Below are positions 8,325 through 16,172 of a stretch of DNA of 39,719 bases, piece by piece. This DNA comes from Pseudomonadota bacterium. GTDB taxonomy: Bacteria; Pseudomonadota; Alphaproteobacteria; SP197. Made by a program: the position numbers and the translations under genes. The notes beneath the pieces are model-generated. The model had not been told where the DNA came from. It searched no databases and was given only the letters and a program-made list of their open reading frames with translations. Numbering within the stretch: position 1 is the stretch's first letter; each line of letters begins with the position of its first letter. The stretch lies in the NCBI GenBank assembly GCA_027592745.1, contig JAQCLG010000016.1, forward strand, positions 1-39,719, read 5' to 3'.

Positions 8325-9209
8325 TTACACTTGAGTATCCATCTCTCGATAGAAAGCCTCCTGGCTTTTGTTGAATAGGTCATTAATTGGATCACATAAA
8401 GCCATGTGTCTGGAGAAACAAATATTCATATCATTAATATAAGAGACATCGCCGCCCACTAAGGGGTGCGCTTCAATAGAACTAAAAAGTGCAAGAGATA
8501 TTATGTCTGAAGTGATGCGGGAGATATACGCAGACTGAAGAATCATAAGTTCGTCTTCTGATCGTAACGCGCGATCCAAAAGCAGGTCCATGGCGGCATG
8601 ATCTGCATGCGCAAGATGACTTGCCATTCCATACATATGCAAGAATGTCAGAAAATCTCCATCTTTCTTGTTTTTGTTGGATATTTTTTGTAGCCTGTTA
8701 AGAATCTCCGAAAACGACCAACTCTGATCTATTAATTGACGTTCCTTTCTAGACATTTTTCTTGGAGAATGTTGCATTCTTTCATCATAAAGTAAGCGAA
8801 ACACATCTCGCGAAGGATGGCCTTCTGGAAACCCACCTTCCGCTATCTTTGCCTTACGAGCTCTACGTTTATCCAAGGCTATTGGGATTATTTCCCAAAA
8901 CTCTTCTATCAAACTTTCTTGCTCGCTTTCTTCACTTAATGTCAATAGCAACATATTTGCATTAGCTTCGTATACTGCCCTAAGAATAATCTCGGCGTCC
9001 CAGTCAAATTCATTGCTTACCAGAGTCGAAATTGCTTTTGATCTATCGGATGCGTATCAAGATAATATAACCAATGTTTTGATAAGAGTCTTTCATCTTT
9101 CTAGATCGACGATATTTACGCTCTGCCAATATAAGATGTTTCTTGCGATAAACTGCCACGTAGCACTAACAATCTTATTGCGCATCTCCCTTTCATCACT
9201 TTTGTTCAT
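8325..9209 (-). pseudogene. DUF5677-like gene broken by two in-frame TGA codons, AT-rich
   Basis: A single reading frame of 295 codons, from ATG 9207-9209 to TAA at 8325-8327, is interrupted by TGA at 9093-9095 and TGA at 9057-9059, 12 codons apart. The protein-like signal continues on both sides: WQFIARNILYWQSVNIVDLE before, DRSKAISTLVSNEFDWDAEI and ILRAVYEANANMLLL after. The pattern of an initial helix, ILRAxxEAxxN and later YGMASHLAHAD resembles DUF5677 proteins, of unknown function and often mobile. An in-frame GTG at 9227 overlaps the stop of the preceding dioxygenase gene. The remaining intact part, from ATG 8954, is 209 codons and lacks the N-terminus. Composition is strikingly AT-rich against GC-rich flanks, indicating transfer and decay. 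Normal TGG Trp codons occur, so recoding is not needed. Confidence 0.68.
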
Positions 9210-9223
9210 CCCTTCAAGGCTCT

Positions 9224-10045
9224 TCACCCCAACAGCACCATCGGGCTCCCCACGTCCACCACGCCGATGCCGCGGTGGGCCTTGTAGCCGAGCAGTTCCT
9301 GGGCGCGGCGGGGCATCTGGCGGGCGGTCTCTATGGGGACGGTGAGGAAGGTGTTTTCCTCCGTGCGCAGCCAGCCGACGACGAAGCCAAAGAACATGCC
9401 GCGGCGCCACTGGTCGGTGGTGGTGTTGGCGCCGCCGCCGTGGACCGTGCTGCCGAGGTAGAGCAGGGCGCAGCCGGCGGCCATCTCGGCGCGGCCGATC
9501 TCCTCCGGTCTGGCTTCGCGCTCCAGGTCCCAGCGGTGGCTGCCGGGCACCACCTGGGTGCAGCCGTTCTCTTTCGTGAAATCGGTCAGCGCGAACATCG
9601 CCTCCACCTGGAGCAGGGGGCGGGGCGCCTTGATGTGGGGCCAGGCGTCCTCGTCGCGGTGGAGCATCTGGGCCTTCTCGCCCGGGCCGATCTGGATGAG
9701 CTGGCCGGTGTTGAGCAGGTAGTCGTCGCAGTTCTCCAGCAGCAGGTGGTCGGCGACGCGGGTCATGAAGGAGGACTCCATGATCGACCAGAAGGTGCGC
9801 GAGCGGGCGGGCAGGCCGTCGAGCCGAATGGTCTTCTTGCCGTAGAAGTCGACGTGGAAGTCATCGGTGGGATGGCGCAGGCCGGGCGCGATGCCCTCCA
9901 GCGCGGTGTCGAGCTCGCCGTTGAGCGCGGCGAGCTGGGCGGGCGAAAGCGCGTCGGTGACGATGACCGCGCCGTCCTGCGTGAGGATGGCGGAGATGTC
10001 CTCGGCGGAGGCGGAGGCATCGATGGTGCGCAGACTGGGGGCCAT
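9224..10045 (-). CDS. Phytanoyl-CoA dioxygenase (PhyH) family Fe(II)/2-oxoglutarate oxygenase
   Basis: A 273-residue cytoplasmic oxygenase of the PhyH type, which hydroxylates small substrates using Fe(II), O2 and 2-oxoglutarate. The HxD pair of the facial triad is in QMLHRDEDAWP (about residue 135); the distal His is in GSTVHGGGANTT, followed by WRRGMFFGFVVGWLRTEEN carrying the probable 2-oxoglutarate-binding Arg. The start at 10045 (MAPSLRTID) fits the family; upstream in-frame codons look like GC-rich non-coding sequence. It stands alone between ribF and ileS, with a repeat element upstream and AT-rich foreign DNA at its stop codon. The substrate cannot be deduced. Confidence 0.88.
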   Translation of the reverse strand: MAPSLRTIDASASAEDISAILTQDGAVIVTDALSPAQLAALNGELDTALEGIAPGLRHPTDDFHVDFYGKKTIRLDGLPARSRTFWSIMESSFMTRVADHLLLENCDDYLLNTGQLIQIGPGEKAQMLHRDEDAWPHIKAPRPLLQVEAMFALTDFTKENGCTQVVPGSHRWDLEREARPEEIGRAEMAAGCALLYLGSTVHGGGANTTTDQWRRGMFFGFVVGWLRTEENTFLTVPIETARQMPRRAQELLGYKAHRGIGVVDVGSPMVLLG

Positions 10046-10189
10046 GGGCGGAGTCCTTGTCGTCTGTGGGGGAGGCCAGTGTAGGACCGTTGGGGGCGGC
10101 GCGTCAGTCCCCCTCGCGGCGGGGTTCCGCATCCGGGTGCGAGGCACCGTGGAATGGGCCAGCGGCCTGGGCGACTTCCCATTGCTCTT

Positions 10190-10355
10190 CCCCTCTCCCC
10201 TTGTGGGAGAGGGCAGGGTGAGGGGTCATACGCGCGGTAGCGCGGAAAAAAACGGGTGGGCCTTGCTTGGCGTTGCGCCCCCTCACCCAGCTTCGCCTAG
10301 GCACGGCCAACGGCCGCGCCAAGGCTGCGCAACCCTCTCCCACGAGGGGAGAGGG
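10190..10355. repeat. REP-like inverted repeat with a hairpin inserted in one arm
   Basis: This is the content of the 317-base gene-free stretch 10046-10362. Left arm 10190-10225 begins CCCCTCTCCCCTTGTGGGAG and ends CAGGGTGAGGGG. Its complement is present at the right as CCCCTCACCC (10278-10287) and CCCTCTCCCACGAGGGGAG (10333 on), but the two parts are separated by about 45 bases. The inserted part itself folds: GCCTAGGCACGGCC pairs with GGCCGCGCCAAGGC over 12 of 14 positions. Each CCCTCTCCC...GGGAGAGGG unit is also a hairpin. Such CTCTCCC palindromes are common dispersed elements in alphaproteobacteria (from memory). It may also help end the ribF-side or dioxygenase transcripts. Confidence 0.8.
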
Positions 10356-10362
10356 AGAGAGG

Positions 10363-11349
10363 CTAGACGGACGTCGCCGGCCAGTTGCCGCAGACTTGGC
10401 TGGAGCGCCCCACGAGGCCGCCGAGCACCACGCGGGCGCGGGCGCAGTCGGCGGTCATCTGTTCGATGAGGGCTTCCATGCCGTGGAAGGTCATGTCCTT
10501 CCTCACGCGCTCGACGAAGGCGACGCGCAGGTGGCGGCCGTAGAGGTCGCCGGCAAAGTCGAAGAGGAAGGTTTCGAGCACCTGGGTGGTGCCGGCGAAG
10601 GTCGGGCGGGTGCCGATGTAGGCGGCCGCGTCGTGCCAGTCCGTGCCGTGCGGCCCGACGATGCCGGCGCGCACGGCGTAGATGCCCTCGCCGGGGTGCA
10701 GGCGGCCGTCGAGCGAAAGGTTCGCGGTGGGGAACCCCATGGTGCGGCCGCGCCGGTCGCCGCCCTGGACGCGGCCCTCGTATTCCCAGGGATGGCCGAG
10801 CATCGCGCCGGCCTGGTCGACCAGGCCGCGGCGCAGCAGGACGCGGATCTCGGTCGAGGAGATCTTCTGGCCGCCGTGGGCGATGGCGGGAAGCTCGTGG
10901 TAGGCAAAACCCTCCGGCCCGGCCATCTGGGAGAGGACATAGGCGTTGCCGCGCCGGCCCTTGCCGAAGACGAACCCCGGCCCGGTGACGACATGGGAAA
11001 CGCCGAGACCGCCGACCAGCAGGTCGGCGACGAAATCCTGGGCGGAGCGCCCGGCCATGGCGGTGTCGAAGCGCAGGTTGACCATCAGGTCGAGGCCGAG
11101 GTCGGCGAGCAGGCGTGCCTTCTGGCGGAACGGCGTCAGGCGGAAGGGCACGCCGTCGCCCTGGAAGAAGGCGCGCGGATGCGGCTCGAAGGTGACGACA
11201 CCCGAGGGGCGCCCCTCCGCGCGGGCCAGCTCGCCCGCCCGGGCGATGATGCCCTGGTGGCCCAGGTGCACGCCGTCGAAATTGCCCAGCGCCACGGCAG
11301 CGCCCCGCAGGGCGGCCGGGGTCGTTTCGGGATGGCGCAGGATGCGCAT
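10363..11349 (-). CDS. ribF: Bifunctional riboflavin kinase / FMN adenylyltransferase
   Basis: Makes FMN and FAD from riboflavin in two ATP-dependent steps. The protein is 328 residues from ATG 11349; a GTG at 11361 would add four. The N-terminal FAD synthetase domain shows ALGNFDGVHLGHQGII with the HxGH nucleotidyltransferase motif, GPGFVFGKGRRGN and KISSTEIR. The C-terminal flavokinase domain has GRTMGFPTANLSL (PTAN motif) and FLFDFAGDLYGRHLRV. It follows the MaoC-type gene by 26 bases on the same strand, so they are probably cotranscribed. It may supply cofactor for the several flavoproteins seen later, but as an essential gene it needs no such link. Confidence 0.97.
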   Translation of the reverse strand: MRILRHPETTPAALRGAAVALGNFDGVHLGHQGIIARAGELARAEGRPSGVVTFEPHPRAFFQGDGVPFRLTPFRQKARLLADLGLDLMVNLRFDTAMAGRSAQDFVADLLVGGLGVSHVVTGPGFVFGKGRRGNAYVLSQMAGPEGFAYHELPAIAHGGQKISSTEIRVLLRRGLVDQAGAMLGHPWEYEGRVQGGDRRGRTMGFPTANLSLDGRLHPGEGIYAVRAGIVGPHGTDWHDAAAYIGTRPTFAGTTQVLETFLFDFAGDLYGRHLRVAFVERVRKDMTFHGMEALIEQMTADCARARVVLGGLVGRSSQVCGNWPATSV

Positions 11350-11375
11350 GGCGCGGTCCACCGCCCCCGGCGCGT

Positions 11376-11807
11376 TCAGGCCCCTGCGGGCCGGGGCAGC
11401 ATGACCTGGGCCTCACCCTCGATCACCACCTTGCCTGCCACCAGGCACAGGGTCTCCAGGGTCAGGCGGCGCTTCTCGGGATCGATCGCGGTGACGGTGA
11501 CACGCGCGGTCACCGTGTCGCCGACGCGCACCGGGGCGCGGAACTTCAGGCTCTGGCCCATGTAGATGGTGCCCGGACCGGGCAGGCGCGTGCCGATCAC
11601 CGTGGAGATGTAGCTGGCGCCGAGCATGCCGTGGGCGATGCGGCCCTTGAACATGGTGCCCTGCGCGAACTCCTCGTTGAGGTGGACGGGATTGTCGTCG
11701 CCCGAGACGCCGGCGAAAAGCACGATGTCGGCTTCGGTGACGGTGCGGGCATAGGAGTCGGTGGAGCCGACCTTCAGGTCGGCAAGGCGGTCGTGGGCGG
11801 CTTCCAT
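11376..11807 (-). CDS. MaoC family (R)-specific hydratase-like hot-dog protein
   Basis: A 143-residue single hot-dog domain protein. The hydratase 2 motif is complete: ADIVLFAGVSGDDNPVHLNE with the catalytic Asp and His, followed by KGRIAHGMLGASYIS. Members such as PhaJ hydrate trans-2-enoyl-CoA to (R)-3-hydroxyacyl-CoA; that reaction is a family inference. The start at 11807 (MEAAHDRLADLKVG) gives the usual length. It precedes ribF on the same strand. A MaoC-ribF pairing recurs in this bacterial group (from memory), without a known functional reason. Confidence 0.9.
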   Translation of the reverse strand: MEAAHDRLADLKVGSTDSYARTVTEADIVLFAGVSGDDNPVHLNEEFAQGTMFKGRIAHGMLGASYISTVIGTRLPGPGTIYMGQSLKFRAPVRVGDTVTARVTVTAIDPEKRRLTLETLCLVAGKVVIEGEAQVMLPRPAGA

Positions 11808-11928
11808 GGGGGCGCTCCGGCGCTGGATTTTGTGCGCCGCACCATAGGCAGGCGGGCGGAGCGCTTCAAGCGGCCTGCGCCGCGGGTGGCGGAAGTCGGG
11901 CGTCACGGGTGCGGCAGGCAGGCTTAGG

Positions 11929-12197
11929 CACGCGGAGACGCGGAGTGCGCGGAGCGGTGCCGCCCTTTTGAAAAACTCCTCATGCCCGCGCAGGCGGGCA
12001 TCCAGACGCACCGGCGGTGCGATCCTTGCGCGTACGACATGGTTAGCGTTCCCAGGTTGAGGAATCCCGAGTGGCCGTGCTCTTGCCGCGACGGTGGTGC
12101 GTCTGGATTCCTGCCCCCCGCCTTCGCGGGGGCAAGCTTCGCAGAAATGAGGACGAGTACGGGCGGCACCGCTCCGCGCACTCCGCGTCTCCGCGTG
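11929..12197. repeat. 269-bp element with perfect 37-bp terminal inverted repeats
   Basis: This fills most of the 397-base gene-free stretch 11808-12204. The left end 11929-11965 begins CACGCGGAGACGCGGAGTGC and is an exact reverse complement of 12161-12197, ending ACTCCGCGTCTCCGCGTG. A second, imperfect inverted pair is nested inside: GCATCCAGACGCACC (11998-12012) against GGTGCGTCTGGATTC (12096-12110). A local hairpin TGCCCGCGCAGGCGGGCA is at 11983-12000. No coding frame of note and no clear target duplication are seen. It ends 7 bases before the methyltransferase stop codon. The form is MITE-like or a composite of dispersed palindromes; mobility is inferred. Confidence 0.8.
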
Positions 12198-12204
12198 GGG
12201 CCGC

Positions 12205-13227
12205 CTAGTTTCCCCGCCGGGAGTTGCGCTTGCGGGGGCCGCCGGGTTTGGGGGCGACGCGCTGGAGGCCCAGCGCCTCCTCGATCGCGGGCAGGTCGGG
12301 ACAGGGGCCGGGGGTGTAACCGGCCAGGGCCTCGACCAGGGCGGCGATGTGTTCGGGGGTCGAGCCGCAGCAGCCGCCGACGATGCGGGCGCCGGCGTCG
12401 CGCGCCAGGCGGGCGTAGGTCTTCATCAGCTCGGGCGTGCCGGTGTAGCGGATCTCGCCCTCGACGTATTCGGGCACGCCGCAGTTGCCCTTGGCGACCA
12501 GAACGCGGGAGGGATCGGCGGCGCCCGCGATGCCGGCGACGGCGGCGATCAGCTCGCCCAGGCCGTTGCCGCAGTTGGCGCCGCAGCCGGCGAGCGGCGG
12601 CTGGCAGGCATCGTAGAACGCCGCGGCGGCCTCCGGCGTCAGCCCCATCATGGTGCGCCCGTTGGTGTCGAAGGTCATGGTGCAGACGATCGGCAGGCCG
12701 CAGGCCCGCCCGCCCTCGATCGCGGCCTGCGCCTCCTCGGACGACGACATGGTCTCGATCCAGAGCAGGTCGGCGCCGCCCGCGGCCAGGGCATCGGCCT
12801 GTTCGCGCAAGGCGGCGACGGCATCGTCGGGATCGAGTTCGCCGACCGGGGCCATGATCTCGCCCGTGGGGCCCATGGAGCCGGCGACCAGCACCGGCCG
12901 GCCGGCGGCGTCGGCGATCTCGCGCGCCAGGCGCGCGGCGTTGGTGTTGAGCTCGGCGACGCGGTGCTGGCTCTTGTGCAGCTTCATGCGGTGGCGGGTG
13001 CCGCCGAAGCTGTTGGTCAGGATGATGTCGGCGCCGGCCTCGACCATGCAGCGGTGATGGTCGCGGATGCGGTCGGGGTGGTCGGTGTTCCACAGCTCCG
13101 GCGCATCGCCAGTCTCCAGGCCGCGGGAGAAGAGGTTCGTCCCGGTGGCGCCGTCGGCGATCAGGTAGTCGCGCTGCCCCAGCAGGAAGCCAATGCGGGC
13201 GGCGTGGGGAAGTTCGGAAAAGGACAC
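12205..13227 (-). CDS. Homocysteine S-methyltransferase family protein (BHMT-like)
   Basis: A 340-residue zinc methyltransferase of the family that moves a methyl group from betaine, S-methylmethionine or methylcobalamin-type donors to homocysteine. Visible are the opening LIADGATGTNLFSRGLETG, the NSFGGTRHR segment, the first Cys ligand in GANCGNG and the pair GGCCGS near residue 295. The GTG at 13227 is preferred as start because AAGGG lies 8 bases upstream and the opening SFSELPHAARIGFLLGQRDY matches the domain edge. The ATG at 13284 would add 19 residues of poor family likeness. It stands alone between an inverted-repeat element and a pilin gene. Betaine as donor is plausible given the later amine genes, but not proven. 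Confidence 0.9.
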   Translation of the reverse strand: MSFSELPHAARIGFLLGQRDYLIADGATGTNLFSRGLETGDAPELWNTDHPDRIRDHHRCMVEAGADIILTNSFGGTRHRMKLHKSQHRVAELNTNAARLAREIADAAGRPVLVAGSMGPTGEIMAPVGELDPDDAVAALREQADALAAGGADLLWIETMSSSEEAQAAIEGGRACGLPIVCTMTFDTNGRTMMGLTPEAAAAFYDACQPPLAGCGANCGNGLGELIAAVAGIAGAADPSRVLVAKGNCGVPEYVEGEIRYTGTPELMKTYARLARDAGARIVGGCCGSTPEHIAALVEALAGYTPGPCPDLPAIEEALGLQRVAPKPGGPRKRNSRRGN

Positions 13228-13313
13228 GGCAAAAGCCCTTGCGCAGGTGGCGTCAAGGCGGCGGGAGTGGCGCCCTTGTGCCATGCGCCCGGCGGGCCAT
13301 CAAGGGAAGCGGT

Positions 13314-13532
13314 TCAGTCGCCGCCGCCCGAGATGTCCTGGACGGATTCGCCCAGGTTGTCGAACGTGGCGCCGACATCCTCGCCCAGCAGGATGGCGAT
13401 GGAGACGAAGGCAAGCGCGACACAGGCCGCGATCAGCGCGTATTCCATCGCCGTGACGGCGCCCGTGTCGGCGGCGAACCGGCGCAGGCCCCGGGGCCGG
13501 CCCCCTGGAACACGCCTTCCTCCGATGCCCAT
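13314..13532 (-). CDS. Flp/Fap-type pilin
   Basis: A 72-residue small pilin. A basic leader (MGIGGRRVPGGRPRGLRRF) is followed by DTGAVTAMEYALIAACVALA, which carries the Flp prepilin peptidase site (cleavage after Gly with Glu at the fifth mature residue, then Tyr) and the single hydrophobic helix. The tail is acidic and glycine-rich. Flp pilins are assembled by Tad machinery into adhesive fibres. No tad, cpa or prepilin peptidase gene is within the window, so this is an orphan copy that would need machinery encoded elsewhere. The start ATG is followed by the typical leader length. Confidence 0.88.
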   Translation of the reverse strand: MGIGGRRVPGGRPRGLRRFAADTGAVTAMEYALIAACVALAFVSIAILLGEDVGATFDNLGESVQDISGGGD

Positions 13533-13624
13533 GGGCAATCCTCCGTGCACGCCTGTGCAACGATAGTGCAGCAGCCCGGCGGGCGCCACACAGGCAAAGC
13601 TAACGCGAAAGGGTAAAGCGGCGG

Positions 13625-14734
13625 TTAATCGCCCTGCGTGCGTCCTGTGCGCGCCATCACACGAAAGAGCAGGGGCGCCAGCAGCACGACCAGGGCGATG
13701 CGCAGGGTGTGGTGGGCCGCCACGAAGGCCGGGTCGATGTCCTGGGCGAGCGCGATCAGCGACATCTCGGCCAGGCCGCCGGGCGCGTAGGCCAGCAGCA
13801 GGGCGTCGAAGTCGAGGCCGGTCGCCCAGCCCACGACCAGGGCAAAAAACACCGCGACGGCGAGCAGCAGGACCAGCGCGCCGACCGCCAGCAGCAGGGC
13901 GTGGAGCAGGGTCACCGCCCGCGTGCCGGCAAAACGGCAGCCGATCGCCGTGCCGAGCACGACCTGGGCGACGGCCACGGCCTCGAGCGGCGGGGTCGAG
14001 GCGGTCAGGCCCGTCAAATGGATCGCGGCGCTGACGATCATCGGCCCGATCAGGGTCGCAGCCGGCAGGCGCAGGCGCACGGCGACGAGGCTGCCGACCA
14101 CCGCGGCGGCGGCCAGCAGGCCGAGATCGGCCAGGCCGACGTCGAGCAGATGGGGCCGCCCGGCCAGGGTCGCGGCGGCACTCGAGGCGCCGGCATCGCC
14201 CGTCAGGCGGAACCAGAACGGGATGGTCGAGACGACCAGCAGAATCCGCGCGGCATGGGCCAGCGAGATGGCGCGGGTGTCGCCGCCCTGTTCGGTGCCC
14301 AGCACGATCATCTGCGCCAGGCCGCCGGGCACACCGGCGTAGAAGGCCGTCGCCATGTCGTAGCGCGCGACACGGCGGAAGTAGAGCAGCGACAGCAGGG
14401 TGGCGACCAGCAGATAGGGCACCAGGGCAGCGAGGCTGACCGCCCATGCCCCGGCCTGGGAGAGCAGATCGGGCGTGAAGGCGCTGCCCAGCATGACGCC
14501 CAGCACCGCGACCATGACCGAACGCAAGCCCTGGGACATGCCCAGCGGCACACGGCCAACCGCGGCAAGGGTGGTCAGGCACATCGCACCCAGCATCCAG
14601 GCCAGCGGCAGGTCGAGCCGCCAGAACAGGGCGCCGCCTGCCGCGCCCAGCGCCAGGGCGAGCGCCATGGCGGGCCAGATGCGGCCTTTGTCCCGGTGGG
14701 GCGCAGGCCCTGACCTGGTATCGGGCGATGGCAT
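13625..14734 (-). CDS. AbrB family membrane transporter-like protein
   Basis: A 369-residue inner-membrane protein with about 10 hydrophobic segments arranged as two similar halves. Each half has a Gly-Gly-Leu-Ala loop: AGVPGGLAQMIVLGTEQGGD and YAPGGLAEMSLIALAQDID. This duplicated PGGLA/EM pattern is the mark of the AbrB (COG3180) family, sometimes annotated as ammonia monooxygenase-like in error. The start at 14734 (MPSPDTRSG) gives a short cytoplasmic tail before the first membrane helix. It stands alone; the transported substrate is unknown. Confidence 0.86.
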   Translation of the reverse strand: MPSPDTRSGPAPHRDKGRIWPAMALALALGAAGGALFWRLDLPLAWMLGAMCLTTLAAVGRVPLGMSQGLRSVMVAVLGVMLGSAFTPDLLSQAGAWAVSLAALVPYLLVATLLSLLYFRRVARYDMATAFYAGVPGGLAQMIVLGTEQGGDTRAISLAHAARILLVVSTIPFWFRLTGDAGASSAAATLAGRPHLLDVGLADLGLLAAAAVVGSLVAVRLRLPAATLIGPMIVSAAIHLTGLTASTPPLEAVAVAQVVLGTAIGCRFAGTRAVTLLHALLLAVGALVLLLAVAVFFALVVGWATGLDFDALLLAYAPGGLAEMSLIALAQDIDPAFVAAHHTLRIALVVLLAPLLFRVMARTGRTQGD

Positions 14735-14845
14735 CGGGGAAACCCGTTCGCGGTGGGCCACGACCTTAGAGCGGATCGCGCTCGACGAGGTAGAGCAAAG
14801 CCTCCGCGAAGGGCAAGGCGCCGGCCAAGACGGTGCCCAAAGACC

Positions 14846-14881
14846 AAAGGGCGGAACCATCTTGCGATGATCCCGCCCTTT
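14846..14881. terminator. Stem-loop between AbrB-type gene and 43-residue ORF
   Basis: AAAGGGCGG (14846-14854) pairs perfectly with CCGCCCTTT (14873-14881), and CATC/GATG inside extends the stem. On the minus strand it is followed by CTTT-rich but broken sequence, so it may end the small ORF transcript that stops at 14965. Termination efficiency is uncertain because there is no continuous U-run. Confidence 0.45.
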
Positions 14882-14964
14882 CCGGGGTCTGCTTCCGGGT
14901 TACCGCCGCCGCAATGGGTAACCTGGGTGCCGGCCCTTTGGGGTTGCGTTGTTGCGCTCGGCGC

Positions 14965-15096
14965 TTAGTTGATCAGCGGCCGGAGAGCGTTGAAGACGCC
15001 GCCGAAGGACGTCTGGTTCTCCCGCCGCTCGTTCAACCGGCGGTGAGCCTCAGCACGAGCCTCTTCGCGGTTCTTGAACTGGATGACGGACTTCAT
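14965..15096 (-). CDS. Small basic 43-residue protein divergent from LysR gene
   Basis: A 43-residue ORF beginning MKSVIQFKNREEARAEAHRR and ending in ALRPLIN. AAGGAG lies 7 bases ahead of the ATG, a strong ribosome site, which supports real translation. It is charged and probably helical, with no signal peptide or membrane segment. It is divergent from a GcvA-type LysR gene with a 143-base shared region carrying an ATTAG-N5-CTAAT dyad. The second GcvA-like regulator in this window also faces a small ORF, a DUF1127-type protein. I do not recognise the family. Regulation by the LysR protein is inferred from geometry. Confidence 0.7.
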   Translation of the reverse strand: MKSVIQFKNREEARAEAHRRLNERRENQTSFGGVFNALRPLIN

Positions 15097-15219
15097 GATA
15101 CTTCTCCTTATCGATTTCGTGACGATCCGGCGCCCTCGGCGCCTTTCTGATCTCGTCTCGTTGAGGGAAAGATAGGTTTCAGGGCCGTTTTCCACAAACG
15201 ACATCTTGTCACGGGTCTC

Positions 15220-15234
15220 ATTAGCAATTCTAAT
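15220..15234. promoter_or_regulatory. Perfect dyad ATTAG-N5-CTAAT, candidate LysR/GcvA site
   Basis: The 15-base dyad ATTAGCAATTCTAAT ends 5 bases before the LysR start codon. It fits the T-N11-A form of LysR sites, and CTAAT is the core reported for E. coli GcvA binding (from memory). A related sequence, GTTAGATAAACTATC, is in the equivalent place before the second LysR gene at 18185-18199. Likely autoregulation and control of the divergent 43-residue ORF. Confidence 0.6.
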
Positions 15235-15239
15235 GCGGC

Positions 15240-16172
15240 ATGAGCAGCCGTCGTCTACCCCCCCTGAACGCCCTGCGCGCCTTCGAAGCGGCCGCACGGC
15301 ACCTGTCGTTCACGCGCGCCGCCGACGAGCTCGGCGTCACCCAGGCCGCCGTCAGCCACCAGGTCAAGGCCCTGGAGGAACGCCTGGAGGTGCGCCTGTT
15401 CGAACGCCATGGCCGGGGCCTGTGGCTGACCGAGGAGGGCGAGATCTACCTGCCCTTCCTGCGCCAGGCCTTCGACCTGATCGCCGACGGCACCGACCTG
15501 ATCCGCAGCCACGATGCCCATGGCCCGCTCAGCGTGACCATGCTGCCGACCTTCGCGGTGCGCTGGTTCATCCCGCGCCTCTCGAGCTTCCAGAAGCGCC
15601 ATCCCGACATCGAGGTGCGCATCGCCACTAGCGAACGCAACGTCGACTTCGCGCGCGAGGACGTCGACTGCGGCATCCGCTACGGCAAGGGCGAATGGCC
15701 CGGGCTGGAGGCGGTCAAGCTGTTCGAGGACCGCTACGTCGCGGTCTGCTCGCCCGAGCTGCTCAACGGCCCGATCCCGCTGCGGAAGCCCGAGGACCTC
15801 AAGCGCCATACCCTGATCCACGACCAGGAGGACGAGGACTGGCGTTTCTGGCTGACCGCGCTCCACGTCAAGGGCGTCGACACCAGCAAGGGCCTGACCT
15901 TCGACAACCACGAACTTGTCATCGAGGCCGCGGCCGCCGGCCTGGGCGTCGCCCTGGCCAGCCGCATCGTCATGCAGGACGATCTCGACGACGGCCGCCT
16001 GGTGATGCCCTTCGGCGACCTGACCGACGAGAACCTCTCCCACTGGCTGGTCTATCCCCGCGGCAGCCAGAAGAAACCCAAGGTCGCGGCCTTCCGCGCC
16101 TGGCTGCTCGAGGAAGCCGCCGCCGCCACCGTCGCCATGAAGGCGAGCCGGGGCACTACCAGCGCAGGTTAG
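15240..16172 (+). CDS. LysR family regulator, GcvA-like
   Basis: A 310-residue DNA-binding regulator. The N-terminal winged helix-turn-helix is LNALRAFEAAARHLSFTRAA followed by DELGVTQAAVSHQVKALEER, typical of the GcvA subgroup; the effector-binding domain covers about residues 90-295 (HGPLSVTMLPTFAVRWFIPR and ERNVDFAREDVDCGIRYGKG). It is divergent from a 43-residue ORF, with a dyad immediately before its start. Its 3' end overlaps the HAD hydrolase gene tail-to-tail by 17 bases. It closely resembles the LysR protein at 18211-19149, so the two are probably ancient paralogues. The effector is unknown. Confidence 0.93.
   Translation: MSSRRLPPLNALRAFEAAARHLSFTRAADELGVTQAAVSHQVKALEERLEVRLFERHGRGLWLTEEGEIYLPFLRQAFDLIADGTDLIRSHDAHGPLSVTMLPTFAVRWFIPRLSSFQKRHPDIEVRIATSERNVDFAREDVDCGIRYGKGEWPGLEAVKLFEDRYVAVCSPELLNGPIPLRKPEDLKRHTLIHDQEDEDWRFWLTALHVKGVDTSKGLTFDNHELVIEAAAAGLGVALASRIVMQDDLDDGRLVMPFGDLTDENLSHWLVYPRGSQKKPKVAAFRAWLLEEAAAATVAMKASRGTTSAG

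Noticed and set aside
9057-9095. Selenocysteine or programmed TGA readthrough in the AT-rich gene
   Set aside because: Two TGA codons are 12 codons apart, no neighbouring Cys-like redox motif or clear stem-loop follows them, and the gene is in decaying foreign DNA. Nonsense mutation is simpler.
10190-10355. CRISPR-like palindromes
   Set aside because: The copies are inverted, not regularly spaced direct repeats, and there are no spacers or cas genes.
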